Shown in pieces: positions 27,906-39,240 of a stretch of 64,000 nt of DNA. How positions within the stretch are numbered: position 1 is the first letter of the stretch; each line of letters opens with the position of its first letter. Below the pieces are notes generated by a model. That model saw nothing but the letters and a program-made list of their open reading frames with translations, searched no databases and was not told the origin of the DNA. The translations under genes were made by a program, and so were the position numbers. The DNA is from Ailurus styani (taxonomy: Eukaryota > Chordata > Mammalia > Carnivora > Ailuridae), in NCBI GenBank assembly GCA_002007465.1, contig LNAC01000064.1, positions 3,836,681 through 3,900,680 on the forward strand. Reading direction: 5' to 3'.

Positions 27906-28596
27906 TAATTATCTAAAACTTAAATTTAACAGTAAAGTCACTGATGATCTAGAAGACACATAATATTCACATCATCAGGAAATGATTTTAGCTATAACAT
28001 AATAATCATGTATCACCTCCAAAAATCACTTTCATATAGAGAATCACTTTCATATGCTATTCATGAGGACCTAAAGAACTAAACATTCTATTATCAAAGA
28101 TCAATTCATAATTCATGGCTAATACAACAAAAACAATTATGATATGCTTCGTAACATACTACTAATAAAACAGACTTTAAAATATAGCCAGCAAAATATT
28201 CTGAACTTCACAATTATGACACAATGTTTTGGCTGGACAGATTTGATAGTCATTGACATAAGCAATACAATATATGTGATAAGCAATATGCTAAAGAATC
28301 AAAATTCAAATGTTTTTAATGTAGAATTAGAAACATGTTAAATAAAAAACATTCTGTTTTTTAGGTTCTATGATGTGCCAATAAAGGTATAGAAACACGT
28401 GTGCTTCTGTAGTTATTCAATGAATAACTGATGAATGAATATTATAAATTCAGAGAAAAAATAGACTTTAAGGCTGTTTCTACACCAATATGAAACTGAA
28501 ATATGCTGTTTAAAAATTTTTTTAATGTGTGAACTTTATGGTATGTAAATTATATTTCAATTTTAAAAATACAAATTCTAGAGTCATATTCTAAAG

Positions 28597-28640
28597 CAAA
28601 AAAACAAAACAAAAAAACAAACCAAAGAAAACAAAAAGCA
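28597..28640 (+). repeat. A-rich low-complexity tract
   Basis: Irregular aaaaac/aaacaa units with no flanking SINE or LINE body. Confidence 0.7.
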
Positions 28641-29305
28641 TTTTTTATTTTTATTTGGGAAAAATTAATGACAAAATTGCTATGCATCTTTGTGAAGATA
28701 TCTAAAAATTTACTTTTTTACTACCATTATTTATTATTATAAACAAATGTGTATATATTAAATATATATAATTTAAGCATAAATTATATTTGTTTACATA
28801 TCTTGGATAAAAATTTACTAGAAAGAACAATTTGGTTCTAGGACTATTCACCACATGTATATTAATCAAATATGACACAAGAAAAGCTTTCAAAGTACAA
28901 AGGGCCTTGAGATGTCACTACTCCATTTCAATTTGTGATTATTCTAGTATGGAGAGGAGCTGAAGAGTATACAACAAAAACCAAAGCCATCAATCATGTC
29001 TCCAGCATCTTTGCAAATATACAAAATAAAAAATTGTGTGAGATGACTAGAAAAAGCAGCTTATTTCATTTAATATGTCAATATGGGTCTTTATGAACAG
29101 ATTTGCCATTTTATGAAACAAAATTTTGTTATATTCCATATATGAGTGAATTCTAAGGAAAACTGATCAATTTATCTGTTATGAAGCCTCTTTGGAAATA
29201 AGTATAGTATTTTTTTAAAAGGCTCAAATTAAAATATAAAGAATCTTATATAGAGTGTGTTCAAACAAACTATAGCTTTTCCCATATTTATTACACATTA
29301 TTTAC

Positions 29306-29420
29306 CTGCTTCTATAGTGATCAATATTGAAACTTTCTATTTTACATTTCACTTTGGTATATACATCCTGAACATCTATGGAAGCACTGAGGTCTTCTAG
29401 TTCACTGACCATACAAAGCT
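29306..29420 (-). CDS. VPS13B: VPS13B exon 4 of 7 in this window (115 nt)
   Basis: The acceptor is ttattgcag|AGC and the donor AGCAG|gtaaat. With G carried from the previous exon the translation reads ELCMVSELEDLSASIDVQDV, then YTKVKCKIESFNIDHYRS, and the last two bases (AG) complete an Arg codon in the next exon. Length 115 with phase 1 in and phase 0 + 2 bases out matches both neighbours. A second, broken copy of this exon lies 143 bp upstream in the transcript (29449-29563). No other exon in the window has such a copy. Confidence 0.95.
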
Positions 29421-29448
29421 CTGCAATAAGAAGCAAACATTAAAATCA

Positions 29449-29563
29449 GCATAGGTCTCACAATCAATATTAAAACCTTCTATTTCAGACTTGGGTGTTC
29501 ATATATTTATTCTTGACATCTACAGAGGAAATGAGAATTTCTCTTCATTAACCATACAAGATT
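29449..29563 (-). pseudogene. Decayed tandem duplicate of VPS13B exon (relic exon)
   Basis: This stretch aligns end to end with the functional exon at 29306-29420 at a fixed offset of 143-144 bp. I estimate about 65% identity by eye, with shared blocks such as tcaatatt, catct and accatacaa on the plus strand. Its acceptor AG survives (tattatag|AATC at 29564-29565). A one-base deletion relative to the functional copy puts TAG in the expected frame after 13 full codons (29520-29522), and the original donor position is lost. A substitute gtgaga at 29456-29461 could act as a donor and would define a 102 nt exon. The copy is therefore not protein-coding in the VPS13B frame; at most it would act as a stop-bearing cassette. 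The identity figure needs a proper alignment. Confidence 0.7.
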
Positions 29564-29948
29564 CTATAATAATAAGGAAAAGTAACATCAATAGAGGCCC
29601 CATGATTAAGACAGGATACCTATTTCAAGTCAGAAGAAATCTTTTACTGTTTGAAGTGCTATATCTGATATCAGTCAATAATCTTCACAATACTTCTAGT
29701 GACGATAATATAATGCATCAATACAACCAATGAAAAAATTATCTCATGACTCTGGAATGGGTTTTCATATAAAAAGACAAAATTCAGGTATTATATTCAA
29801 CATATCAGTATTGCTAACATTAATCACCTAAGTTAGATCTAATGTTTGTTTAAGTGACAGTGATAAATAAAACTAAAGTCTACTATTTCTTCTAAAAATA
29901 GTGTTTAATATTTTATCTTTTCAGTAGAGAAGAAAAGTAACCCTGTAC

Positions 29949-30120
29949 CTGTGCCTTTATTTTCAGGATCTGGAGCAAAGAGTTTTATAGTAATTTTGGG
30001 GAGCACCCACTGCATCCACAGACTAACCCGTCCACTGGCTCCACCAATGTTACTCGTAGTTTGTTCCAAGGTCACAGAATCTGAAAACGGTGAATCATCA
30101 CCTGCTTGTATAGAATCTCC
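29949..30120 (-). CDS. VPS13B: VPS13B exon 3 of 7 in this window (172 nt)
   Basis: The acceptor is catcccag|GGA and the donor ACAG|gtacag. It gives 57 codons plus one base (phase 0 in, phase 1 out). The translation opens with an acidic, Ser-rich stretch, GDSIQAGDDSPFSDS, that continues the linker of the previous exon. It then returns to folded beta sequence, including VSLWMQWVLPKITIKLFAPD and ending PENKGT. The aromatic/hydrophobic strand around SLWMQWVLP is typical VPS13 groove wall. It is followed by an unusually short 528 bp intron that contains a decayed copy of the next exon. Confidence 0.95.
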
Positions 30121-30383
30121 CTGGGATGAGAAAAAACAACTGTGTAACAAATAAAAATAACTTTAAAAGTTATATAAAATTTAAAATTACCACTGATAAC
30201 TTTTTCATAACATATATTTGCTAACAATAATCATATAAATGCTTATGATAATATGTTAAGAACATATGTACTAATCACATGTTTTTTATAGTTGAAATGT
30301 CCATGCATGTCATTCTAGTCTCCTCAAGGATGCATAAGATCCAGAACAAGTTTGGGTTGTACCAATGGGTATTTCCTTAGAAA

Positions 30384-30601
30384 GCAGGGTCTGCAACCTA
30401 AGCTACAGCCAGGGGCCAAATCTCGTTCTATTTTTGGAAATAAAATTTTACTAGATCACAGCTATACTCATTAATTTACCTACTGCCTATGGCTGCTATT
30501 TAGCAGTTAAGAAGTTTCTATAGAGATGCTGTGGTCCACAAAAACCTAAAATATTTACAATCCAGCCATTTATAGAAACCAGTGGTTTGTCTACCCCTGC
30601 T
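30384..30601 (+). mobile_element. hAT-type non-autonomous DNA transposon relic
   Basis: Terminal sequences gcagggtctgcaacc and (reverse-complemented) gcaggggtagacaaacc form imperfect inverted repeats. The interior 'cacagctatactcattaatt' and 'tactgcctatggctgctatt' matches the common mammalian 'cacagccatgcccattcgtttacgtattgtctatggctgc' element. I do not recall the exact family name. Confidence 0.6.
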
Positions 30602-30745
30602 ATACAGTACTTATGTGAATCTACACTCTCCATAGCAAAGTGATTAGCATAATTAGCATGGCTGAAGAAACTGAACATTTATCATGCCTTGCATATTTTA
30701 ATATATCAAGACATTAAAAAGTTGGATTTGACAGATTTTTAAAAG

Positions 30746-30844
30746 AATTTTTTTAAGTAATCTCTATACCCAACATGGGGCTCAAATTTATAACCCTGAG
30801 ATTAAAAGAGTCACATGCCCTACTACTAAGCCAGGCAGGTGCCC
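30746..30844 (-). mobile_element. Old CAN-SINE fragment
   Basis: Reverse complement of the SINE head: caacatggggctcaaattta, accctgagattaaaagagtc, and ends at aagccaggcaggtgcccc. Confidence 0.82.
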
Positions 30845-31317
30845 CAACAACAGATTTTTTTAAATGATATATATGGCTAAATGGCTAGCGGTAAAGAGCA
30901 TGCGTTTATTCGATTCAACAAATACATAATGAATCATGAATATGTAAGTTCCCACATTTGGTACTAACAAACTTTCTGTAAAAAGGTTCATTTGGTCGTC
31001 GTCGTTTTTGTTAAATCTTTTCAGCAGCTGTTAAGTGGTCTGGAGAAAAATAATTCCTGGTATGGAATTGAATAGCTTCAGCCTCAGAAGGAGAAGACAC
31101 GGTGCCAGAGGCAGTGATCAGTCACTCCTGTATTCTGTTCTTTTAGAATTAACTACCAAGTATTTGGATTTTTAAAATTCCAACTTTCCTGTCCATTTAA
31201 AACCTTCAAAAATACCCATTCTCTGAGAATTAATCAAATACACTATAGTATGCTTATTTGTTTAAAAGACGTGTATGTATTTTTAAACATTAGTTATATG
31301 TACTTAAACTCAGTCTC

Positions 31318-31515
31318 GTAGGCAGCATGATACACTAGGGTTAAGGACTTCTTCAGACTGAAAACGTGGGATTTAATATCTTGCAGTTTGTTTCCTCCTC
31401 TGCAAAATGGTTATTTTGATATTTCTCTCAGAGTTGGTGAGAAGAAATAAGAACATAAATGTAAAGTGATTTACATATAATAAGCAATTTGTAACTAGTA
31501 GGTATAATTATCACC
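31318..31515 (+). mobile_element. MIR element
   Basis: Runs from 'cagcatgatacactagggtt' through 'tttcctcctctgcaaaatgg' to 'gtaactagtaggtataatta', in the MIR consensus order. Diverged. Confidence 0.6.
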
Positions 31516-33808
31516 GTCAAACTGAACACTACTTAGAAGTTGCATACTCACAAGTCTTACAGAATTTGGTATTCAATACTCTCTTGCCTTTCTCATTTTG
31601 TTATCTTTCTAACTTTAGCATATTTTCCTTTGCTACGACTTTTAATAGTTCGTTGTTGCTTTGAATGTCTCAAACAAAATGTTCACTTCCTATGCTAAGG
31701 AGTCATTACCAGTAGCCAACGGCCAGAACAAAAAAAAAATCCTTAAAATTTAATAAGAAGACAACATAATGTGGTGAGTACATTGTTTTCTACGGAGAGT
31801 TTCTCAGAGCGGAAGCCACTAATCTGGCAACTAAGAGCAGGGACGATGAGTAAAACCTCATACAAAACCAAACCACAATTTCTGCTCTCATTACCGCAAA
31901 CATACTATCTACTCAGGTATATTTAGGGCCCACATGAAGTGTTTACCTGGACCTAAATTCTATAATACCTGTCAATCAGAAGGAGATTTTAATTTCCTTG
32001 AATCCCGAAAAGGAGACCAAATGGGATGATTTTCACAAAAGAACAGACAAGTACTTACTGTTGGAATACTTAGGCACCAGGCACAGCAAAACAAAAGTGT
32101 CCTGTGATTTACTGTGACAGAAAATTATAGACTTAAATCTGAAGATAGAGTAGGCACATTCTTTGTTCCACTTCACCAAGCAAAGCAGACAGATCACTCT
32201 GATGTTTTTCATAGAAATGCTTTTCCAAAATAGTAGTCCTAACTCTGCTATCATTGAAATTTTTACAATTTGAGAAGATATACAAAAATTCAGGGTTTTG
32301 GTTGCTGCCTAAAGTAACACAACACCTAATGAAAAGCACAAACTAATCCCAGAAAAGGATGCATTTTACAAAGTCAAATTCAATAAAAGACACGTAATGT
32401 AGTCAATATGCCTTTCTTTATGGGTAGGTTCTTAGAGCAGAAGCATTCATAAATTAAATTATCCTTCAAGAGTTAGAAGAACATCATAATCCCAAGAATG
32501 GAAACTGCAGAGAAAATAGCACCTCAAGTCAATGCGACCTAGATTTTTTATATTATTAGGTATATTCAGTAGGAATGCTAAGAAAACTGTGGCTTCAAAT
32601 TTAATAAGTGAGCACTCCTGAAAAAGACTTTTTTGCTCTCCTTCCTCACAGTTTCAATTTTCCTTTTGGATTTACAACATTTGGTGTGGTGTTGTTAAAT
32701 ATGTTTGTGCATTAATTTTCTGCTCGATTTCCAAATCTATAGCAAAAATTGAGCCAGAACTGGAGATGCTGAACTATTTTCCCACACCTCTTTATGCCAA
32801 GTTCTAAAATATACAGTTCAATTCTTTCACCATTTTGTTGCAAATTGACCAAAAGACTGAGTTTATTTTTCTAGCTGAATTTATCTTTGTTCATCTGGAA
32901 GAGCAAACACTGCAGCCCTTCATCCTTGGCCTGCTTCAGAGCTCAGGGATGATCATAGTTTTGGCCACACTGCTACTCTCCCTTATCAAAATAACTCCAG
33001 CATTTTTGTTCAATCACAAAACTTCCCAAAGGGCTAAACACTTCCACCACGGTTTGTACTTAAGTCAACAGTAACAAGTGGCCTGCTGTGGTTTCCACTA
33101 CCTTTGCTCTCACTATTTCAATGCAAGGGTGGGAAAAATGATGAACTGTTTTGAAGCTTCGGACTTACGCTTCTTACTCCTATTTCCCCCTCTACGACCA
33201 TCCAGATTGATACTCAGGAAGCTAGAGCTAAATTCACTGAAAAGTATGGTGCTTCCTATCAACGTGTCAACATAAAAAGAATTACTCATAGTTTAAAGTA
33301 TAAATCACCCAAGGATCATATAAACAAATACTTCTCTTCTTCTTAATACAAACAACTGTTAAGAGTGTGCTTTTTAAAACTAGATTCATGTATAGAGAAT
33401 TCTTTCTAGCCAAAATAATTAATATATTTGACCTGACTCAGCAAGAAAAACAATATTTTAAATAGTAAATGTTTTAAAATTTTTATGAATGTTTTTGAAT
33501 GCAGATTATTAGAAATAAAAAAATTCAAAACTGTGATTTCAAAAAATTTCCCAGATACATAACTGATATAAATAAGCACAACAAACATAAGGTGACCTCA
33601 CAGCAATTTCTTTCTAGATATGTCCGCTGGGGCAAAGGAAACAAAAGTAAAAATAAACTATTGAGACTTGATCAAAATAAAAAGCTTCTGCACAGCAAAG
33701 GAAACAATCAGCAAAACTAAAAGGCAATCTACAGAATGGGAGAAGATATTTGCAAATGACATACCTGATAAAGGATTCATATCCAAAGTACATAAAGAAA
33801 TTATAAAA

Positions 33809-34000
33809 TTGAGGGTACCTGGGTGGCTCGGTTAAGTGTGCAACTCTTGATTTCGGCTCAGGTGATGATCTCAGAGTTGTGGTACCGAGCCCTGTGTCAG
33901 GCTCTGAGCTTAGTCAGGAGTCTACTCTAGATTCCCTTTCTCTCCCTCTACAACCCCCCCCCACTCCTTCTCTCAAATAAATAAATCTTTAAAAAAAAGA
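33809..34000 (+). mobile_element. CAN-SINE nested in L1
   Basis: A head gggtacctgggtggctcggt, body, C-run and caaataaataaatctttaaa tail. The L1 sequence resumes on the other side ('...attataaaatt' / 'aataaaattcaacaccccaa'), so the SINE is younger than this L1. Confidence 0.92.
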
Positions 34001-34498
34001 ATAAAATTCAACACCCCAAATACAGATAATCCACTTAAAAATGGGAAGAAGACATGAAGAGACATTTTTCCAAAGAAGGCATACAAGTGGCTAACAGATA
34101 TGTGAAAGATGCTCAACATCACTCATCATCAGGGAAATACAAATCAAAACTATAATGTGGTATTACCTTGTACCCATCAGAATGGCTAAAATCAACAACA
34201 CAAGAAACAACAGGTGTTGGCAAGCATGTGAAGAAAGGGGAGTGCACTTGCCTTGTTGGTGGAAACGCAAAGTGGTACAGCCACTTTGAAAAACAGTATG
34301 AAGATTCCTCAAAAAAGTTAAAAAAAAAAGAAAGAAAAAACTACCTTACGATCCCACAATTGCACTATTATTTACCCAAAGAATAAAAAATGTTAATTCA
34401 AATGGATACATGTACTGCAATGTTTATAGCAGCATTATCAGCCAAATTAGGAAGAGTCCAAGTGTCCATCGACTGATGAAAACATAAAGAAGATGTGG

Positions 34499-34553
34499 CA
34501 TATATATATATGTACATATATATATACACAGACACACACATATATATATATAT
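34499..34553 (+). repeat. AT/AC dinucleotide microsatellite
   Basis: Alternating tatatatata, acacacaca and tatatata runs inside the L1 3' region; the usual variable tract seen at this place in carnivore L1s. Confidence 0.85.
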
Positions 34554-34991
34554 AATGGAATATTACTCAGGCATAGAAAATAATGAAATCTTGTCATTTG
34601 TAACAACCTGGATGGAGCTGCAGAATATTATGCTAAGAAAACTAAGTCAAAGAAAGACAAATACTGCACTCCAAACTAATATTACACTGTATGTTAAATG
34701 GAATTTACATAAAAACTTAAAAAAACATAAGGTGACCTCATAATAGGTTAATTTATATAACTCTTTACATTTAAAACCAAAATCAAGTAAGTAAATAATT
34801 ATGAAACCAGAGACAGTTTTGATATGATTATTGGGAAATAGGAAAAGCATTACAAACAAAATATTTTGTTGATTGCATGCAAAGCCTAAAAAATAAGCTT
34901 CACTTCTCTAATCTACTTTGATCTATTATCTTGGTCTTCCAACAGCTATTCAATTGATCAGATGATAATCTAAATGCTAAGATAAACACAT

Positions 34992-35116
34992 TTTTTAAGT
35001 AGGCTCCACCCGCCCAGTGGAGCCCAATTCAGGACTTGAACTCCTGACCCTGAGATCAAGAGCTGAGCTGTGATCACAAGTCAGATGCTCAGCCAACTGA
35101 GCCACCCAGGTGCCCC
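34992..35116 (-). mobile_element. CAN-SINE, 3'-truncated
   Basis: Reverse-complement SINE: ttttttaagtaggctccacc, 'ctcctgaccctgagatcaag', ends gagccacccaggtgcccc. Confidence 0.9.
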
Positions 35117-35278
35117 ATGAATCCCACATTTTGAATTAAAGTTTCTTCCTAAATGTTGAGGATAAAACCATTTAAAGATAAAAATTGAATGAAACAAGTC
35201 TACTTACAGGGGGAGACTTAAAATGATTACAATATATTCTTAAAATAGCAACTCAGTATTCAAATTAAATTTACCTTT

Positions 35279-35478
35279 AAAAAAAAAGATTTATTTATTT
35301 GAGAGAGAGAGAGCATGTGCATGGGCAGGGGGAAGGGTTGAAGGAAAGGAAGAGAGAGAATCCTCAAGCAGATTCCCTACTGAGACTGATCCTGCGCTCA
35401 ATTCCATGACCCCGAGATCTTGACCTAAGCCGATATCAAGAGTTAGCTGCCTAATTGACTGAGCCACCCTGGCACCCC
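35279..35478 (-). mobile_element. CAN-SINE, older subfamily
   Basis: Begins with an A/T tail (aaaaaaaagatttatttatt), a gagagaga tract and the body, and ends at gactgagccaccctggcacc. The 99-codon minus-strand open frame 35291-35590 is mostly this SINE. Confidence 0.93.
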
Positions 35479-35747
35479 AAACTAAATTTACTTTATTTTT
35501 TACATTAGCATATAATGTATCATTTGCTTCAGGAGAAAAGGTCTGTGATTCATCAGTCTTACATAATTCACAGCACTCACCAGAGCACAAGGATTGTTTG
35601 AAAAAATAATCTGAGGTAGCTCACTGCTTAATATTACTGTACCAGAATAACTAAAAAACTGACAAAAGTTTTGCTATAGCAGTTGATGTCAAACAACTTC
35701 TCAGTCCAATATTCACTTCTGGGTTTTTTTTTGTTGTTGTTTTTTGT

Positions 35748-35947
35748 GTTTTTTTTAAGATTTTATTTATTTATTTGTCAGAGAGAGAGGGAGAGAACAC
35801 AAGCTGGCAGAGTGGCAGACAGAGGCAGACAGAGAAGCAGGCTCCCCACTGACCAAGGAGCCACACGCAGGACTCAATCCCAAGATCCCAGGATCATGAC
35901 CTGAGCCAAAGGCAGCTGCTTAACTGACTGAGCCACCCAGGCGTCCC
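35748..35947 (-). mobile_element. CAN-SINE
   Basis: Reverse-complement element from ttttttttaagattttattt to gagccacccaggcgtccc. A short repeat, tcacttctg, at 35712-35720 and 35948-35956 is a likely TSD, slightly displaced by a T-rich stretch. Confidence 0.94.
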
Positions 35948-35964
35948 TCACTTCTGCTTTTCAA

Positions 35965-36265
35965 TAAATGTCTCAATAGATACAACTGACATGTAACATT
36001 ATAATAGTTTCAGCTGTACAAGATAATTATTTGTATATATTGTGAATGATCACAGTAAGTCTTGTTAACATCCATCACCATGCATAGTTACAGGTTATTT
36101 TTCTCTTGTGATGAGAACTTTTAAGACCTACTCTCACCAACTTTCAAACACAGAATACAGTATTATTAACTATATAGTCCATGCTGTACATTATATCCCC
36201 AGGACTTACTTATGTTATAACTGGTAGTTTTTGGCTTTTGGCCACATGTACCTATTCGGCCCCAT
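35965..36265 (-). mobile_element. L1 LINE 3' UTR fragment, antisense
   Basis: Antisense L1 3'-end landmarks: 'caactgacatgtaacattat', 'agtaagtcttgttaacatcc', 'gtgatgagaacttttaagac', 'atgctgtacattatatcccc'. Old. Confidence 0.78.
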
Positions 36266-36339
36266 ATTCACTTTAAATTTAACTGAAAATAAGTGTTTTA
36301 AATAATTACTGTAGACTAAGAAATGAACCACCTCCTGTG

Positions 36340-36785
36340 AGGTTGTTTTTTTTTTTTTTTAAGTTTTTTATTTAAATTCTAGTTAGTTACCATACAGCGT
36401 AATATAAGTTTCAGGTGTAAAATATAATGATTCAGCCTTCCATCCAACACCCTGTGCTCATCACAAGTGTACTCCTTAATCCCCATCACCTACTTCACCC
36501 ATCCTCTCACCCACCTCCACCCTGCTAACCATCAGTGTATTCTTTATAGTGAAGGGTCTGTTCTTGGTTTGCCTCTCTCTTTTCCCCCCACTTTGTTCCT
36601 CTGTCTTGTTTCCTAAATTCCACATATGAGTGAAATCATTTGTCTTTCTCTGACTGACTTATTTCACTTAGCATAATACTCTCCAGATCTATCCATGTTG
36701 TTGTAAATGGCAAGACTTCATTCTTTTCTATGGCTGAGTAATATTCTTGTGTGTGGGTGTATTGTTTGTGTATCTCACATCCTCT
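36340..36785 (-). mobile_element. Carnivore L1 LINE 3' UTR, antisense
   Basis: A T-run (the reverse of the poly-A tail) leads into 'tagttaccatacagcgtaat', 'ccctgtgctcatcacaagtg', 'tctgactgacttatttcact' and 'atggctgagtaatattcttg'. A 5'-truncated insertion distinct from the older L1 next to it. Confidence 0.85.
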
Positions 36786-37198
36786 TTAAGCTAGGCTGCA
36801 TAAAGCAATTTTAATCCCTGAATCAATAAAGAACAGAAGTCAAATTCTGCCATGAATCAAAGCTTCCAACATGAGAGGTTAATCTGTCAATTTTTACTTT
36901 TGGTTGAGTTGTAAATCAATATCCTAACATGCACTCAGCATTTTAGATTTTTTGCTGCATACCAAAATCTTTGCTCCCCCTTCTGTATAATACAGAGTTG
37001 TCTCTAGGAAACAGAATCCATTATGGACTAATTTTCCTGGTCCACGTATCTATTATGTGTATATACATATCCATGCCCCAATTCAAATATTATAAATTCC
37101 TCTAAGGATAAAGGATGGTATCTTAAATGTTTAAAATTTTGTAAAAAGTTGAACATATATTAGGCTAAGTATCCAATTTAAGAAATCAGAAAAAACTG

Positions 37199-37393
37199 GA
37201 GCACCTAGGTGGCTCAGTTGATTACATGTCTCTTAACTTCAGCTCAGGTCACAATCTCCGGGTTATGAGATAGAGCCCCGCATTGGCCTCTGTGCTGGGT
37301 GTGGAGCCTGCTTAAGATTCTCTCTCCCTCTCTGCCTCTGCCCTTCCCAATCTCTCTCTAAATGAGAAAAAGAAAAAAGAAAGAAAAAAAAAG
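37199..37393 (+). mobile_element. CAN-SINE, older subfamily
   Basis: Head ggagcacctaggtggctcag, ttgattacatgtctcttaac, body, C/T tract and an A-rich tail with g interruptions. Confidence 0.92.
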
Positions 37394-37426
37394 CCCTACA
37401 GTATAAACAAAGAAAAAAAGCATTTT

Positions 37427-37557
37427 TAAAAGATTTTATTATTGATTTTAAAGACAGAGTAAGTGGAGGGACAACAGAAGAGGGGGAAAGAGAGAGAGAG
37501 AGAGAATGTCCAGCAGACTCCCAGCTGAGCACAGAGCCCAACATGGAGCTCAATGAT
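37427..37557 (-). mobile_element. CAN-SINE, head-truncated
   Basis: Antisense tail (aaagattttattattgattt), GA tract and 'acagagcccaacatggagct', then stops before the promoter half. Lies 33 bp from the oppositely oriented SINE before it. Confidence 0.85.
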
Positions 37558-38770
37558 TTTATACTGCCAGAATGTTTTAAAAAATGGCTAGTTATGAAAT
37601 AAACAGTAAAGGATTTTCAGGCTAGTAATAGCCCCTTGAGTCCCTCAAAGAAGCAAACACACAAAATCCCTTTGTGGGAATAGGGCCTCAACCACAACGT
37701 AAAAGTCTCATAGATAAAGTTCCACTAATGAAACACTCCCAATATAAGGTTACATAACACATAAGGAAACAATCTGCTATGAGTAAAAGTTAAAAACAGA
37801 ACAAACAAAAGGATTAGACTCTCAAAATACTCAGACAACAGATCTGATAAAAATATATAAAATAATTATGTTTAAAACAAAAGACAAAAAACAAAAAAGC
37901 TCATGATATAGCTTTATGAATTTATATCAAAATATATTTGCAGTAACCTAGTGAATTATATACATGCCCTGTACTATAATAAATCAGATTTAATTTAGTC
38001 ATAATGAGTTGACATTCCCAAATCATTTAACATCCACGCATTCAATAGCAATGTGTTTGAAACTGTTCTGCACCAAGCACTGTACCAATCACTTAAATTA
38101 GGGTTATCCTCTAATAGAAAGATAATAGGGAATGGATGATAGTGGAGAGTTTTTATTTCACATCTAGCGTGGCATTGGAATAATATAATCATTATTTGAC
38201 ATCTTTACTTCTGAACAAATGGAAGCCTTTCAGTCTAAATCATTTTACTTCTACCTTACAAATGTTAAACTTAACACATATTTAGATAAAAAATAGCATA
38301 AAAAGCACATATAATATGGAAACAGAATAAGCAACAAAGGGTCAATTTTTCACTATGTCTTTTGCTATTTGTACAAAATTTATTAGAGCTAAAACATAGT
38401 TTCCTTCACACAAAATTACAGGCAAAAGAGAAAATGACGTTCAACTTGAAAATATTGCCTAATATTTAAAAATTTAAGTGGAATATTTATTCAATATATT
38501 ACTGGAAGTCCCAGTCAGAGCAATTAGCAAGAAGAAGAAATAATGGGCACCCAAAGTAGAAAGGAAGAAATAAAATTATCTTTGTTCACAGAAAACATGA
38601 CCTTATATGTAGAAAACCCTAAAGATTCTATACACACACATACACACATGAAAATGCTAGAATTAATAAATTCAGCAAAGTTGTGCTTCTGCATACTAAC
38701 AGTGAACGGTCAGAAAAAGAAATGAGTAATACAATCCCACTTAAAATGCATCAAAAAGAATAAAATACTG

Positions 38771-38948
38771 GGGGCACCTGGGTGGCTCATTCGGGTAAGT
38801 GTCTGATTCTTGATTTCCACTCAAGTCATCATCTGAGGGTTGTGAGATCAATACCTGCACTGGGCTCCATGCTGGGCATAGAGCCTGCTGAAGACTCTTT
38901 CTCGCCCTCCCTCTGCCCCTTCCCACTCCTTCTCAAAAAAAGAGGAAT
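38771..38948 (+). mobile_element. CAN-SINE nested in L1
   Basis: Head gggggcacctgggtggctca. The L1 target sequence aaaaagaataaaatac (38754-38769) is repeated as aaaaagaacaaaatac (38950-38965). Confidence 0.94.
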
Positions 38949-39056
38949 AAAAAGAACAAAATACTTAGGAATAAACTTAACCAAGGAGGTGAAACACTTG
39001 TATGCTAAAAAACTACAAAATTTTGCTAAAAGAAATGAAAAAAAAGATGCACATAG

Positions 39057-39240
39057 GGCACCTGGGTGGCTCAGCTGGTTAAGCAACTGCCTTCGGCTCA
39101 GGTCATGATCCTGGAGTCCCAGATTGAGTCCCACATCGGGCTCCCTGCTCCACGGGGAGTCTGCTTCTCCCTTCTCCCCTCTCATGCTCTCTCTTACTCT
39201 CTCTCTCAAATAAATAAATAAAATCCTTAAAAAAAAAAAG
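39057..39240 (+). mobile_element. CAN-SINE nested in L1
   Basis: Full element from gggcacctgggtggctcagc to a (AAATA)n/A tail. The flanks aaaaaagatgcacata (39041-39056) and aaaaaagatttacata (about 39233-39248) are a diverged TSD. Confidence 0.93.

Larger units (their letters stand above)
27539..29305 (-). other. VPS13B intron, 1.8 kb
   Basis: Contains an L2 3'-end relic (27760-27905) and otherwise AT-rich unique sequence. An A-rich run with CAAAA units lies at 28597-28640. No other feature is seen. Confidence 0.7.
33601..34722 (+). mobile_element. 5'-truncated L1 LINE with 18 bp TSD
   Basis: The end of ORF2 and 3' UTR of an L1, from 'tatgtccgctggggcaaagg' through 'gggagaagatatttgcaaat' and 'atggaatattactcagg' to a short A-tail. 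The flanks carry an identical 18 bp repeat, aaacataaggtgacctca, at 33583-33600 and 34723-34740, so both insertion boundaries are defined. It was later interrupted by a SINE (33809-34000) and contains an (AT)n/(AC)n tract. Confidence 0.92.

Noticed and set aside
29449..29563. Duplicate exon as a functional, mutually exclusive VPS13B exon
   Set aside because: It has an in-frame TAG after 13 full codons and no donor at the homologous position, so it cannot replace the 115 nt exon in the protein.
32600..33300. Possible processed pseudogene with relatively high GC
   Set aside because: Translations on both strands gave no family I could recognise, and I saw no A-tail or flanking repeat.
38829..39209. 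126-codon minus-strand open frame
   Set aside because: It is read across two CAN-SINEs and an L1 piece. Similar SINE-derived frames at 86-298, 9515-9802, 35683-35904, 42484-42729, 55643-56008 and 56411-56634 were rejected for the same reason.
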